Part shown: positions 33,823-45,295 of the stretch, piece by piece
Layout of the letters: every line of letters begins with the position of its first letter
Numbering within the stretch: the first letter of the stretch is position 1
Source: Hyalella azteca
Lineage: Eukaryota; Arthropoda; Malacostraca; Amphipoda; Hyalellidae
Reading direction: 5' to 3'
Assembly: GCF_000764305.2 (NCBI RefSeq)
Contig: NW_025944951.1
Span: 120,702-184,701 of the forward strand
DNA length: 64,000 nucleotides
Notes under the pieces: model-generated
Databases searched by the model: none
Told to the model about the DNA's origin: nothing
Seen by the model: the letters and a program-made list of their open reading frames with translations, nothing else
Made by a program: the position numbers and the translations under genes

Positions 33823-34270
33823 TGCATCGTCGCCAAGCGTCGCCCTTACGTAGCCCAGACGTCGCCCAAGTGTCGCCCTTACGTAGCCCAGACGTCGCCC
33901 AAGCGTCGCCCAACCGTCGCCCAACCGTCGCCCAAGCGTCGCCCTTACGTCACCCACATGTCGCCCAAGCGTCGCCCAAGCGTCGCTCAACCGTCGCCCA
34001 AGCGTCGCCCTTACGTCACCCACATGCCGCCCAAGCTTCGCCCAACCGTCGCTCAACCGTCGCCCAAGCGTCGCCCTTACATCACCCACATGTCGCCCAA
34101 GCGTCGCCCAAGCGTCGCCTATGCGTCGCTCATACCCATACGTAACCCATACGTCGCTCGAGCTTCACCCTGACGTCGCCTAACCGTCGCCCTTACGTCA
34201 CCCACATGTCACCCAAGCGTCGTCCAAGCGTCGCCCAAGCGTCGCCCTTACGTCACCCAGCGTAGGCGTG
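33823..34270. repeat. CGTCGCCCAAG array, mixed 10-bp and longer units
   Basis: About 45 copies of CGTCGCCCAA/CGTCGCCCTTA with inserted CACCCACATG words, organised into higher-order blocks of about 60-90 bp. It is strongly CpG-rich in an A+T-rich region. All frames are open and arginine/proline-rich, but no gene is implied. It ends in C-runs at 34290-34320. Confidence 0.94.
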
Positions 34271-34551
34271 GGAACACCGCCGTGTGTCGCCCCCCCCCGT
34301 CCCCCCCGTCCCCCCCGTATGCCCGGAACCCAGCCAAAAATGCAGAGCTCCAGGCTGCATATACTGGGAGGGTTTGATTTTGTACATACACTCACTGCAT
34401 ATACACAATATATCTTCTTATCTTCGTAATCTGATTTAATATTTCAATAAAGTCAGTGCATTGGTGGAAGTCTAGTAGCTATTTCAAACTATCGACAGTT
34501 GGGAAAAAATCCGGTAGAAGGAACCGTTTTTAGATCTCCTTTGGACAAGTT

Positions 34552-34622
34552 ACGAAAAGTTCATGAATCGGCGACAGGCCTATTCTTAAGCGCCGACATC
34601 ACTATGCCATGTTATGCTATTG
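34552..34622 (+). mobile_element. SINE-like element copy, short
   Basis: AAGTTCATGAATCGGCGACA, GGCCTATTC, AGCGCCGACATCACTATGCC. Same phrase order as the other copies, with a degenerate tail. Confidence 0.6.
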
Positions 34623-34984
34623 TAAGAACGTGCAACATATCATTTTCGTATTTAGCTCATGTTAATTAAAGTGAAGTATGTGAGTGACGACCTCCTCATC
34701 ACCATCATTTCTTCATCACCATCATCCACTCTCTAAAAATTATTTAATTAAAAATTATACTCAAAAATAATAATAAAATAATTCTATTCAACTTTGGTTT
34801 ATAACTCAAGTTGTAGCGACTAAGTTGCCTGCCAAACATGCCTTAACTATAAGTGTCAATAACAAAGGACAAGAAAAGGTTAATGAAGTTCCGCTTGTCC
34901 TGCCCATGTAAGGAATTAGTAAGCAAGGCATTACTTCTCCTAATCCGGGGCTTCCGAGTCCTGGAAATGAGAAGAAAAAATCCT

Positions 34985-35035
34985 TAGAGGTGGTCAAGGA
35001 GGGGGGGGGTGGGGGGGGGGGAGTCTCGGGGTAGC
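34985..35035. repeat. Poly-G tract
   Basis: Two runs of nine to thirteen G separated by one T. The exact length is unreliable in short-read assemblies. Confidence 0.8.
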
Positions 35036-35084
35036 GCTTTATAGGCTTCAATGGGTACAAGTTTCCTAGTTATTTTCTTCTAAT

Positions 35085-35425
35085 TATTCTAGATAAATAC
35101 TAAATTCTAGTTAAAATATTAAATTATAGTTAGAATACTAAATTCTAGTTAGAACACTAATTTCTAGTTGTAATACTAAAACCTAGTTACAATACTAAGT
35201 TCTAGTTACAATATTAAGTTCAAGTTAAACTAATAAACTTTTCTAGTTACTCTAGTTACAATACTAAATTCTAGTTACATTGCCTAATTCTCGTTAGAAT
35301 ACTAAATTCTAGTTACAACACTAAATTCTAGTTTCAATACTTAATTCTAGTTACAATACAAAATTCTAGTTAGAATACTAAATTCTTGTTATAACAATAA
35401 ATTCTAGTTACAAAACTAAACTCTA
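35085..35425. repeat. 19-bp minisatellite, about 17 copies
   Basis: Copies of ATTCTAGTTACAATACTAA with substitutions. Confidence 0.93.
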
Positions 35426-35692
35426 ATTGCAGTCTTGGCTTGGATCACCCGTTTAACAAACGTGGGACGCAACAAAAGCTCATGGTTATTAATGAGAATA
35501 ATTATTTGTGTGATTGATAATGACGGAATTCAACTTCTATTGAATTTAAAGAAGAAGTGGTTGCTGCTTAAGAGGATACCATAAAATATATGATAACTGA
35601 TCAATCTTTTATTTAGAAGTACATTTCTAGGAATCTCAATACTCTCATTTAAACCTTTATTCAGATAAACATCGTCTTAAATATTTGTGAAT

Positions 35693-36188
35693 GATGTTTT
35701 TTCGGCTGAAATAGCTCAGGTATGATGTTTGTCGGCTGAAATAGCTCAGGTATGATGTTTGTCGGCTGAAATAGCTCAGGTATGATGTTTGCCGGCTGAA
35801 ATAGCTCAGGTGTGATGTTTGTCGGCTGAAATAGCTCAGGTATGATGTATTTCGGCTGAAATAGCTCAGGTATGATGTATTTCGGCTGAAAAGACTCAGG
35901 TATGATGTTTGTCGGCTGAAATAGCTCAGGTGTGATGTTTTTTCGGCTGAAATAGCTCAGGTATGATGTTTGTCGGCTGAAATAGCTCAGGTTTGATGTT
36001 TGTCGGCTGAAATAGCTCAGGTATGATGTATTTCGGCTGAAATAGCTCAGGTATGATGTTTGCCGGCTGAAAAGGCTCAGGTATGATGTTTGTCGGCTGA
36101 AATAGCTCAGGTGTGATGTTTGTCGGCTGAAATAGCTCAGGTTTGATGTTTGTCGGCTGAAATAGCTCAGGTGTGATGTTTTTCGGCC
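35693..36188. repeat. 30-bp minisatellite, about 17 copies
   Basis: Units CGGCTGAAATAGCTCAGGTA plus TGATGTTTGT. Variants TTTC/TGCC alternate in a higher-order pattern. It has no open frame of note despite the 30-bp unit. Confidence 0.96.
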
Positions 36189-36865
36189 ATCATACCTAAT
36201 GAATCGTATATCATATTTTCTGTTGAAAAATTCGAAATCATTTCATTACAAAGTTAATGATCCGGAACGCTATTATTGTCGACGTAATGGTGACACATCT
36301 GACTGCTCACCATCATTCAGGTAATGGTGATTCACGGGTCACATGATCAAACCTTTCCGAAATATCCCCATGTTCATTTAAAATGAAAGGCAATCTAAAT
36401 TATTTATTTTTTTATGATCGCCATAGCGTACAATACTTTATTGTTCATTTGAATCTGTATTTTTATTTGCTTTTCTGAATTTTTATAAGCTCATGTATGA
36501 TTTGTTTAACTTATTTAAAATTATTTTTTCTTATTAATAGCCGTAATTATGAACTAAGCAAATATTTCTGGCTAGAAATAAGTTTCGTCAGGTAGCTTAT
36601 TGTATTTGACAGTCGAGTAATCGAAGTCCAAAGGGAGTCTAATGTAATGTAAGCTGGCGTATATGTAAAGTGTATGAGTTAACGGTCATGCTTATGAATT
36701 CACGGTCACGAATTAACTGACCTGTTTTTAAAAACTTTTATAACTACTACTAGAATAATGATTCAGAAATGCTTGTTATAGCGATCAATGAAGAATAATG
36801 AGTTAAAACAACTGGTATCGCGAAAATGCTAGAAAAGTCGCTCGTTTTACGATCCTCATGGTTCA

Positions 36866-37215
36866 AAAATTTTCCATTAGCGATAACAGTAGTAATACAA
36901 TGTTTTCCATAATTTATCTTAATGTCTACAAATGGAAAATAATTAGCCAGGATAGCATTCCAAATTTCAGACTTGTATCTTATTAATGAGGGGAGTTACC
37001 TGTCGAATTCATAGTTAAGAATCTCCATAGGCGACTGCCGCGTTCGTTAGCGATAACAGTGGTAATATGAAGTTTACATAATTTATCTTAATGTCTACAA
37101 ATTGAAAATAATTGGCCGAGACAGCATTCCAAATTTCACACTTGTATATTATTTATGAGGAGAGTTATCTGTCGAATTCATAGTTAAGAATCTCCATAGG
37201 CGACTACCGCGGCTG
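36866..37215. repeat. Tandem duplication of about 175 bp
   Basis: TTAGCGATAACAGTAGTAAT through AATCTCCATAGGCGACTGCC appears twice, at about 36876 and 37047, around 90 percent alike. Confidence 0.9.
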
Positions 37216-37645
37216 AGCGCCTTGATGCAGCCTCTTAACCTTATTCTATGGTTTTCAAACCATGGGTTTGGCTTTAAAACCCCGAAAAACCATTATTCTT
37301 TAATGTTTCTATTCTTCAAGAGCCGCGTACATACCTGCTGTTACGTTTGCTAATCGTATGACTTCAAATTCCAAGCTAAGGAGGAAGATGGGCTGAGACG
37401 AGACTATAGGTTTGGGGAACTGTATTTGGTGGAATCTGGTATACAACTGAAGGATAAAGGCTTGCTGGCCTTACATGACATACTATTGACACTATAGTAG
37501 TTCTACTTGAATTTGATCCTAATACGTAAATACGTAAAACCTCCAAAATTTTACGATCACAAATGGCTTTTTTTGCGTAGGGGGCAGTGCCAAGTTAAAC
37601 TGCGGTAGCGTGTGCTCCATAACTTGATTTCTCGCGTGAGAATCT
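37216..37645. other. Intergenic, no gene seen
   Basis: Unique sequence with no supported exon. Confidence 0.4.
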
Positions 37646-37812
37646 AAAAAATATAACTCAGTACTCACTGCAGTGAGTGACAGAGAGCGCATTTTCTCGT
37701 CGATCAAAACATGAAGTCACGGACGGACAGACAGACAGACGGACAGACAGAAAGACGGACATGGAGAGAACAACAGCGCCGTTTTTCCATAAATGAGAAA
37801 ATACGCTAAAAA
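37646..37812 (-). mobile_element. GTCY-microsatellite palindromic element, copy A
   Basis: On the minus strand: TTTTTAGCGTATTTTCTCAT, ATGTCCGTC, a (GTCY)n run, CGACGAGAAAATGCGCTCTC, then CACTGCAGTGAGTACTGAGT. It has the same order as copies B and C. AGCGCATTTTCTCG and CGAGAAAATGCGCT are mutual inverted repeats around the microsatellite. Confidence 0.75.
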
Positions 37813-38104
37813 GTCAAGGAAGGGAATATTGTTTGTTAATAAATATTTATTGTTCAGTATTGATTACTGCCGATGCATAGTGGAAAAATGGAAGAAATGA
37901 ACAAAATTTTCAACAGAAAATGTGATATTCTTTGAGACAACAAAGAATAAGCAGGGTGGCCCAGTTGTTACAGTTCAGAGTACCAGGATTGGCGCATTTG
38001 ATGAAGCAACATGAGTAACGACTGGTACATCGACTTCATCACTTTATTGTAACATTTATTTATCCTGGCCGGGCTGTTACAAACGTCGGATGACATTGCG
38101 GTGC

Positions 38105-38350
38105 ATTAGGACGCTAATTCTTTTGATTAGGTTGTTGGAGGTGATTGGCTGAAATTATTGGTGCAGGTGATCATTGGAGGTGATTGATGGAAATGATTGG
38201 ATAAAGTTATTGATGGGTTGATTGGTGATGTTGATTGGTGAAGGTGATGGCTCAAGGGATTGGTAGAGGTGATTGTTAGAGGGATAATATGGAGTGATTT
38301 TCGGAACTGAATGTTTGAAGCGAAGGTGGTTATTTTAGGTGATTGTTGGA
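38105..38350. repeat. Degenerate AGGTGATTGG repeats, left block
   Basis: Loose copies of GGAGGTGATTGGTGA of 12-20 bp. The block resumes at 38540-38642 on the other side of copy B, so copy B appears to have inserted into this array. Confidence 0.7.
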
Positions 38351-38356
38351 TATGAT

Positions 38357-38522
38357 TTTTAGCGCATTTTCTCCTTTATGGAAAAATGCACTATTGTGCT
38401 CGCCATGTCCGTCTGTCTGTCTGTCCGGCTGTCCGTCTGTCTGTCCGTCCGTCCGTGACAACGTTTTCGTCGGCGAAAAAATGCGCTCTCTATCACTCAC
38501 TGCAGTGAGTACTGAGTTTTAA
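38357..38522 (+). mobile_element. GTCY-microsatellite palindromic element, copy B
   Basis: TTTTAGCGCATTTTCTCCTT, GCTCGCCATGTCCGTCTGTC, about 11 GTCY tetramers, GGCGAAAAAATGCGCTCTCT, CACTGCAGTGAGTACTGAGT. Non-coding. Confidence 0.8.
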
Positions 38523-38539
38523 GGTTTTAAGTATTTTTT

Positions 38540-38642
38540 TAAGGTTATCGGCTAAAGTTATTTGCGGATATGATTCGCGGAGGTGATGTTTAGAGGTGAT
38601 TGGCTTAAGTGATTAGTGAAGGTGATTGTGTGCGGTGATTGT
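38540..38642. repeat. Degenerate AGGTGATTGG repeats, right block
   Basis: Continuation of the array at 38105-38350, interrupted by the palindromic element. Confidence 0.65.
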
Positions 38643-38779
38643 CCCGTAATGACGCACTGAACGTGACATCAATTAATCAGGATATCGGTGGTCATAAAGC
38701 GCGGGTTTCATGCGTCGTCTCTCAGGCGCTCGCAGGCCTGCTTTTCTTTGCCGCGCACTCAGAGCTGCTGCTGTTCCTT

Positions 38780-38942
38780 CTGCTGTTTTATAATTTTTTA
38801 TGTTTTTTTTTAAATAATTTTTACTTTTTTTGTTCTGTTTTTTTTTTTTAAATAATTTGTAATCTTTTTATTCGTTTTTTTTTATTTTTATAATATTTTT
38901 CGCTGTTTCTGTTATTTTTTTTTTTTTTGTTATTTTATTTGT
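38780..38942. other. T-rich low-complexity tract
   Basis: Several runs of eight or more T with AAATAATTT words, just before element copy C. Confidence 0.7.
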
Positions 38943-39083
38943 TTTTAGCGCATTTTCTCGTTTATGGATAAAAGGCACTATTGTGCTCGTCATGTCCGTC
39001 CGTCTGTCCGTGACTACACGTTTTCGTCGACGAGAAAATGCGCTCTCTGTCACTCATTGCAGTGAGTACTGAGTTATATTTTT
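38943..39083 (+). mobile_element. GTCY-microsatellite palindromic element, copy C
   Basis: TTTTTAGCGCATTTTCTCGT, CTCGTCATGTCCGTCCGTCT, GTCGACGAGAAAATGCGCTC, GCAGTGAGTACTGAGTTATA. The microsatellite is shortest here. Copies A-C lie within 1.5 kb of each other. Confidence 0.8.
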
Positions 39084-39869
39084 CCGCTTTTTTATGCTCT
39101 TTAACTTGTTGTTTTTTCGAGACTTTTTCGGAATTCGCGCTCGAAAAATAAATGCATATGACGATACAAGGAGTGTTATTACTTGTATAATACAAGAACA
39201 GGTTTAGCATCCTGTTACATGTTAGAGACTGGACAATTCAAAATATTAATGAACCAACTTATTAATATAATTTAAATTTTTAGCCAATAATTTCCTCCCT
39301 TTCCTCTAATCCTTCCCTATTCTCTCACTAAGAATGAAATTCCAGGTCCAGGCAATAATCCTGCAGGATAGTTTCCTTAAATAAAACGAACCCAAACAGC
39401 GTCTCTCCGGTCCCAGTTTCAAACACACAAACTTCGCTAAATATTTATAAGATTTTTTTTCGGTTCTTAACTCTAGTTAATTCTACTGCCATTGGTGCAG
39501 AATAGATAATTAATATTTATGTATTTGAAAAATTGTCAGGACTCCACTTAATAATAATAATAGCTTTAAAAAGTTCCTGCTTCGGCACGTCGATTCAAAT
39601 TGGACTCTCCCACAAGCTCTTTCCTTTTAAGGACTTTATCCTTGAGGACGTCGGATCTGACCTGCAGTAAGTCACAGGAGCTTTACGTGCTCAGTTCTGC
39701 GGTGACCGGGAACAAAGGCCTAAATTTGCCTGTACAAAGGCCTACATTCGGTAACACAAAGGCTGCCAAGTCTCATGGGTGGCAGCAAAATTCCTTCACT
39801 CGAGCTGGGCAATATAACGCAATAAAACGTCCTAGAACTGCAGGTCTGAGCTACATACAGCCTGTATGA
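39084..39869. other. Intergenic, no gene assigned
   Basis: Contains an 89-codon open frame (39600-39869) without recognisable family, splice sites or composition bias; I do not call it a gene. Confidence 0.4.
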
Positions 39870-39985
39870 ATACTGTGTGTTTTGTACGCTGTATATCTGC
39901 TGCCTTGTGTACTGTGTACGGCTCTACGCAGTTTACTTGCTGCCTTGTGTACTGTGTCCGCTGTTTGCTTGCTGCCTTGTGTACT
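39870..39985. repeat. About 38-bp repeat, 3 copies
   Basis: Copies of CTGCCTTGTGTACTGTGT followed by a variable ACGCTGTTTACTTG. Confidence 0.85.
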
Positions 39986-40524
39986 CACTATCATGAGTAG
40001 TACATTGTACACCAAACCCCTTTACTGTACGTTGTCATCATCGACAACATTCATTTCAATTTGAAGACTTCGCCTGAATTCTCACACATCACATCAGGGG
40101 CGTCTTATTTATCACATTTATCCTTATAAAAATAATTATACTCATGTATTTATAAAAATAATTACATTCACATAAATATAAAGACAATTACACTCATATT
40201 TAATCTCCCCTCCAGATAACAAGAAAGTATTTTGATCTGCATCCGTCCTGACCAGCGAAGAGGAACCTATCCTATACTAACCCGTTCACACAGGACCAGC
40301 CATTGTACGTATGTAGGATTAAATCCTTTTGTGAATATCCTTCGTTAATTCCTGTCGCTAAATCCCGCGTGAATGTCGCACCTCAGCGCCGAAGGTGTTC
40401 GCTACAAAAGATATATAAATGCAGCAGTAACCCGTTGCTATACTCAGGTAAATAAAGGAGATTTTGTCCGAATAGAAATGCTCATTTTTTTGTATGACTA
40501 CCATGTTTTCAAAACTCGCTAAGT
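39986..40524. other. Intergenic, no gene seen
   Basis: A+T-rich, with a short duplication of TTATAAAAATAATTA near 40126-40165. Confidence 0.45.
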
Positions 40525-40645
40525 GAACGTAAGTACTTACGCACTATTTTCTTGTCTATGATTGGTGGATTTTGCTTGAAAGGCCGTCAATGATTGGCTG
40601 ATGAACTTACGATCTCTTAACTTTTTTTTTAAAGTATAGGCCCAG
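40525..40645 (-). repeat. Interspersed repeat, copy 2 (partner at 3418-3535)
   Basis: Inverted copy of the repeat at 3418, roughly 90 percent alike over about 115 bp, including the CATAGACAAGAAAATAG and CAGCCAATCATTGACGG words. Short ACTTACG motifs flank both copies. Confidence 0.75.
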
Positions 40646-41959
40646 TACTATCGTCTGCTCTTTGCTCATGCGTTAGATAAAAAAGTGAGTCAATATTCGG
40701 ACAATTTGACTAAGTCACTTTCCTAAGTGTAGCCATTGAAGAAGAAGTATGACTGAAATAATTAAGCTAATGTTGGCTTAAATACAAAGGCGGTCAATAA
40801 ATTAACTTTTATTCTCAAACTCCGTCGAGGAAGCCGATAAGCTTGAGAAATGTACATCAGGCACGAGTCCTTGTATATTAGGTAGAAATACTGCGTGGTT
40901 TTGCATTAAAACAGATTAGTCATAACATCCGAGTAGACCAGACCCAACATAGATTCGTCATAACATACAAATAGACCTGACCCAGCATAATTGTGGACAA
41001 ATAAACAAATATTTTTGTTCACGTTCAGCAATAAAAAGTAAAAATCATCTGGCTATCAACTATTCCAATTGTTGATAACATAAAAAGTAATAAATGAAAG
41101 ACAGACCTCAAAACCGGTAAATAGCTAAAAAATATTTAACTCGTCTTGCCCTCGTGCTAGAAACTTCCAGACAGTCGCCGCCCTCCCCAGAGTGTCAGTT
41201 TTTCGAAAGAAAACATACAGCAACAAATAAATTAGTAAATATGGTTTATTATAAGTATATAATTAATTAATTAATCATAAGTATGTAATTAATAACTAAA
41301 GGTATAACATATGTTAACAAATAAATTAGTTTAAAATTAGTAAATAAGGAATTTAGGTATAAATTTGATGACGCATCAATGTATTTCGATATGTTAACTT
41401 CATTTCAACCCTCTAAACCTTGCTCAAAACTTTGAAGACCAGCCGTAATTTCAAGGGGCAATATTAGGAGGCCATGGATAGGGAAAATCCAAAGCAGAAG
41501 AAAAGGCAAAGGACAAATTTAAATATACCAAAAACCCTGTTCTCCTTATCAGGAAGGGAATATTTATTCAATATCAGAAAGTTGTCAAAACATCATCCCG
41601 CAATAAGTGGTAGAAGCCAAGGCAAGTCAACGTCTGTCTCCTAATTAAATAAAAAGCGATCCTGAATTATAACCGTGAATGAACATAACGAAAATTTAGA
41701 GCGAGTACTTAGGTAACAAAACACCGATAACAGGTTGGCATGGCTTCTTATAACATGACTTACGAAGAACAGACGATAATTAAAGCAGATCACAAGAAAA
41801 AATGGTCGTGTTCACCTTCAAGTTCCAAAGCCGATAGAACTATTTCCAGATCGCTGCTTATTACTAAGAAAAATATTCATTGAAATAAGAGGACGACAAG
41901 GGAAAAATATTCAGTAGAAATAGCGGACGAGTACGGAGAAATATTCAGTAGGCGATTCA
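40646..41959. other. Intergenic, no gene seen
   Basis: Unique A+T-rich sequence; CATAACATCCGAGTAGACC is partly repeated near 40920-40980. No exon supported. Confidence 0.45.
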
Positions 41960-42415
41960 CGGGAACTTCTTGATTTGAAAGCTCAATAAAAAAGGAACAA
42001 GTAAAAATCATTACATATAAATTTTATTAACGAACACAATACCTGAATTTTTATAAGTTCCGTTCGAGTCGCTGCAGCATATTGACGACCCGAACTTTGG
42101 CCGGCCCGATCCCACGATTTGGCTCCCTGTGATTTTTTATGGGGTTATCTTAAATAAATTATTTACAATGACTGTTGAGGATATTCTACCTAATATGAAG
42201 AACAGCATACGCCAAGCCATCGCCAATATATGCTTCAAAGAGTTGAACGAAACTTCGAAAATCGACTAAAATCGACATTGATAATGGAAGCCGTCATTTG
42301 TCCGATGTCATCTTTAAAATTAAATTCAGGTAATGTCTTTTTCAATAAAATTTATATCGTAATGATATCTTTACTAGTTCTTTTTTATTGAGCTTTCACA
42401 CCAGAAAGTTTCCGT
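41960..42415 (+). mobile_element. Deleted mariner-like (IS630/Tc1 superfamily) element with inverted ends
   Basis: The left end (41960-42006: CGGGAACTTCTTGATTTGAA, AGCTCAATAAAAAAGGAAC) is inverted at the right end (42369-42415: GTTCTTTTTTATTGAGCTTT, CACACCAGAAAGTTTCCG), about 85 percent over 45 bp. Between them lies only the C-terminal part of a transposase, so the N-terminal and central regions were deleted. No clean TA duplication could be fixed at the edges. Confidence 0.72.
42062..42340 (+). pseudogene. Broken transposase, C-terminal part
   Basis: One frame reads WPARSHDLAPCDFLWGYL, which matches the block around the last catalytic aspartate region of IS630/mariner-like DDE transposases (typically W-P-x-R-S-x-D-L-x-P-x-D-F-x-L-W). 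Further on, MKNSIRQAIANI and, in another frame, RVERNFENRLK fit the family's C-terminal region. Frameshifts and stops separate the pieces, so it is inactive. Confidence 0.72.
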
Positions 42416-43069
42416 TAATTACCATGCATTAATAGTAAATACTCAAAAACAAACCATATTGTAGACGGGAGAACTCGCATTAACTTTATTCGGCATATCA
42501 ATGCCGTCCGAAGTTATGATGAAAGCCATGGTTCAACCGATCATCGAGTTATCAAGCGCTCGTTGAGGTCGATAACACGTAGGGCAAAAGATCAGGTCGA
42601 AGGTCTTGGTAAAAAAAAACAATAGGAAAACGCAGATTAGGATAAGAGTTATTAAATGTTACACAAAATCAATAAAATTAAAGATTCAATTTTGGGAAGA
42701 AGGAAGGAAGCTACCGCTTGCGGGCATTTTTCATGGTTGTTCAGGCGGCTCCTATATTAGGTCGGAACCCAAGTTCTTTTCTTCTTGATCCTAAGTCCTT
42801 TTCTTGAGAGATGATGGATCCTCTTAAGACCACAAAGACTGGGCACCAACACAGGCCACTGTGGGCTTCCCATGCCCCACAAAGGCTAACGGATGTCGCT
42901 GGTTAAGAAGACAAGTGTAACGATCGCATTTTTGTGCCTGCACATTTGTTTGAGTGTATGGTCCTGAGAACGGAACTGTTCCGCGACCGACCTGGATGCC
43001 CTGATTTTACCCAACCATGATCCAGTTGTATGGTGCACTCTATATACCTCACGTGAATGCGCAGCACTT
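42416..43069. other. Intergenic, no gene seen
   Basis: No supported feature. A G+C-richer patch lies at 42830-43000, with no open frame of interest. Confidence 0.4.
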
Positions 43070-43180
43070 GATCATTAATGTTATTAGTGACATATTAAGT
43101 AATGTGACATGTGTATTTCTTTATGTGACATATCAACTAATGTGACATGTGTGTTTCTTAATGTGACATATTAACTACAC
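43070..43180. repeat. TAATGTGACAT repeats
   Basis: Three to four copies of AATGTGACATGTGTATTTCT and related words. The following DNA to 44210 shows no gene. Confidence 0.75.
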
Positions 43181-44214
43181 ATAAATATGGTGCAGTTTTC
43201 TTGATGACCTAATGGGCGGTAAGTGCTTATCACACAATATCATATATTATTCCATATATATTCTCTTATCTCATATATTATCTCATATGTATTTTTCAAT
43301 GTACTCCTATACTTATCGGATCGCGACATAACGGCGACCTGAAATTTTCATTTGTAGTGGACAATGTAAAAGGATTGCACTGAAGGGAGGAAAGGATTTA
43401 ATAGAAAACCTAAGTTTGAATTTTTAATTGGTGTTGAAATATTACATGTATTTAATGTAACTAAATTATACACTCATAAAATTTAATATAAACATTTGGT
43501 AATTTTTATATTAAATATCAAATAGAAATATTACCATAGTCATAAAGTGGGCATGCTTGTAGCTAGCAGTCGACGATGAGCATTAAAATGAAATGAGAGA
43601 TTAAGGCATGAATGAAAATAAGCATAGCCAGAAATAATATAATTTCATGAGGCAATAAGCAAATATGCGATCTATGCTGATTTTAATTCTTCAGGGCGAC
43701 TTCAGAACTTGTTGCGAGTTGGTGAGCTCGTTGCTGCTTTAGAAATGCTCTGCTTTAGAAATGCTCTTTCATTAACGATTTCCGAGTCCTCAGTCAACTT
43801 TCATTCGCAAGAATTTTATTAAGTTCGTTATAAAAAGTTTCATTGGGTTAACCCACATTATTATTTCATTAATCTGTCTATATTTACTCTTATTTTGGTA
43901 AATGAAAAGGTTCGGTCCCGAATCAATTTTTTGTTATTCTATAAGGTCTTTGAAGATATCCCATCCTCTTATTACCGAACATACTCTCATTTTACGAGAT
44001 TTCAGTTATTGCATCAATTTACATTCTACACTCCTTCTTTGGTTTTTCCGTAGCTTTCTATCCTTACATAATCCTTTACTCCATCGATAATTCTTCGAAA
44101 AAATGTCTCCAGTGTATCCACCCAATTATCATTATTTGTTCGAGTTTTTAACTATGCATCCTTAACATTGTGTACGTAAATTTCCTTTCTTCTAAGATCT
44201 TCTCATCGTTCGTT

Positions 44215-44455
44215 GAGAAATTAACCATCGTACCTACCACGAGAAGTTAACCGTGAGAAGTTAACCATCGTACCGACCACGAGAAGTTAACCATCGTATC
44301 GACCACGAGAAGTTAACCATCGTATCGACCACGAGAAGTTAACCGTGAGAAGTTAACCATCGTATCGACCACGAGAAGTTAGCCATCGTATCGCCCACGA
44401 GAAGTTAACCATCGTATCGCCCACGAGAAGTTAACCATCGTATCTACCACCTTCC
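44215..44455. repeat. 26-bp minisatellite, about 8 copies
   Basis: Units CACGAGAAGTTAACCATCGT plus ATCGAC, with two copies shortened to CGTGAGAAGTTAACC. Confidence 0.93.
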
Positions 44456-44554
44456 CTTGTCCCTTCAGAAGCTCCTGGTTTTACATAGAATCCACTTCAG
44501 TTTTTAGTGCCGTCAAGCACTGTTTGCTACTCCGGTGTCTCGACAAGAAGTACT

Positions 44555-44940
44555 TCAAATAACTATTTTTTAAAGTAAACATTGTTTTCCAGAAGACAAC
44601 AGACCATTTCGTGTAGTTTGTACAGCTTGTCCAAGTATCGTAATAAGTAGCGCGTTATTACATTTTTTAAGTAAACTTTGTTTTCCAGAAGACAACAGAC
44701 CATTTCGTGTAGTTTGTACAGCTTGTATCGTAATAAGTAGCGCGTTATTACATTTTTTAAGTAAACATTGTTTTCCAGAAAACAACAGACCATTTCGTGT
44801 AGTTTGTACAGCTTGTCCAAGTATCGTAATAAGTAGCGCGTATTACATTTTTTAAGTAAACATTGTTTTCCAGAAAACAACAGACCATTTTGTTTAGTTT
44901 GTACAGCTTGTCCAAGTATCGTAATAAGTAGCGCGTTAGT
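44555..44940. repeat. 94-bp tandem repeat, 4 copies
   Basis: Long, very similar units: TTTTTTAAGTAAACATTGTT, TTCCAGAAGACAACAGACCA, TTTCGTGTAGTTTGTACAGC, then CCAAGTATCGTAATAAGTAG. Each holds a pyrimidine-rich stretch ending in TTTTCCAG that looks like a splice acceptor, but no exon follows the array. The minus-strand frames are repeat-derived. Confidence 0.94.
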
Positions 44941-45119
44941 ACAGTGAGTGGTCGGCATCACGCTTCACTGCTAGCGGTCACGGCTGAGTGGGCGCCCACT
45001 CAGTTGTGGGTCGAGAAACACAGAATATAACCCACTTCTGAGTGGGTAAGGTTAGTGGGTGAATGCCGGATGTATGAGGAGTATAAGGTACATGTATGCA
45101 TGAATGTGTCAGCGTCACT

Positions 45120-45295
45120 ATCATGACATGATGTGATGTATAGGTGATGTACATTGTAGATGATGTATAGCATATAGATGATGTTTAGTTCATGTTTAGG
45201 TGATGTATAGGCAATGTGTAGGTGACAAATAGGGGATGTATAGGTGATATATAGATGATGTATACATGATGTTTAGTTCATGTTTAGGTGATGGT
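45120..45295. repeat. GATGTATAGGT-type repeats
   Basis: About 12 loose copies of GATGTATAGGTGAT and GATGTTTAGTTCATG. Confidence 0.85.
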
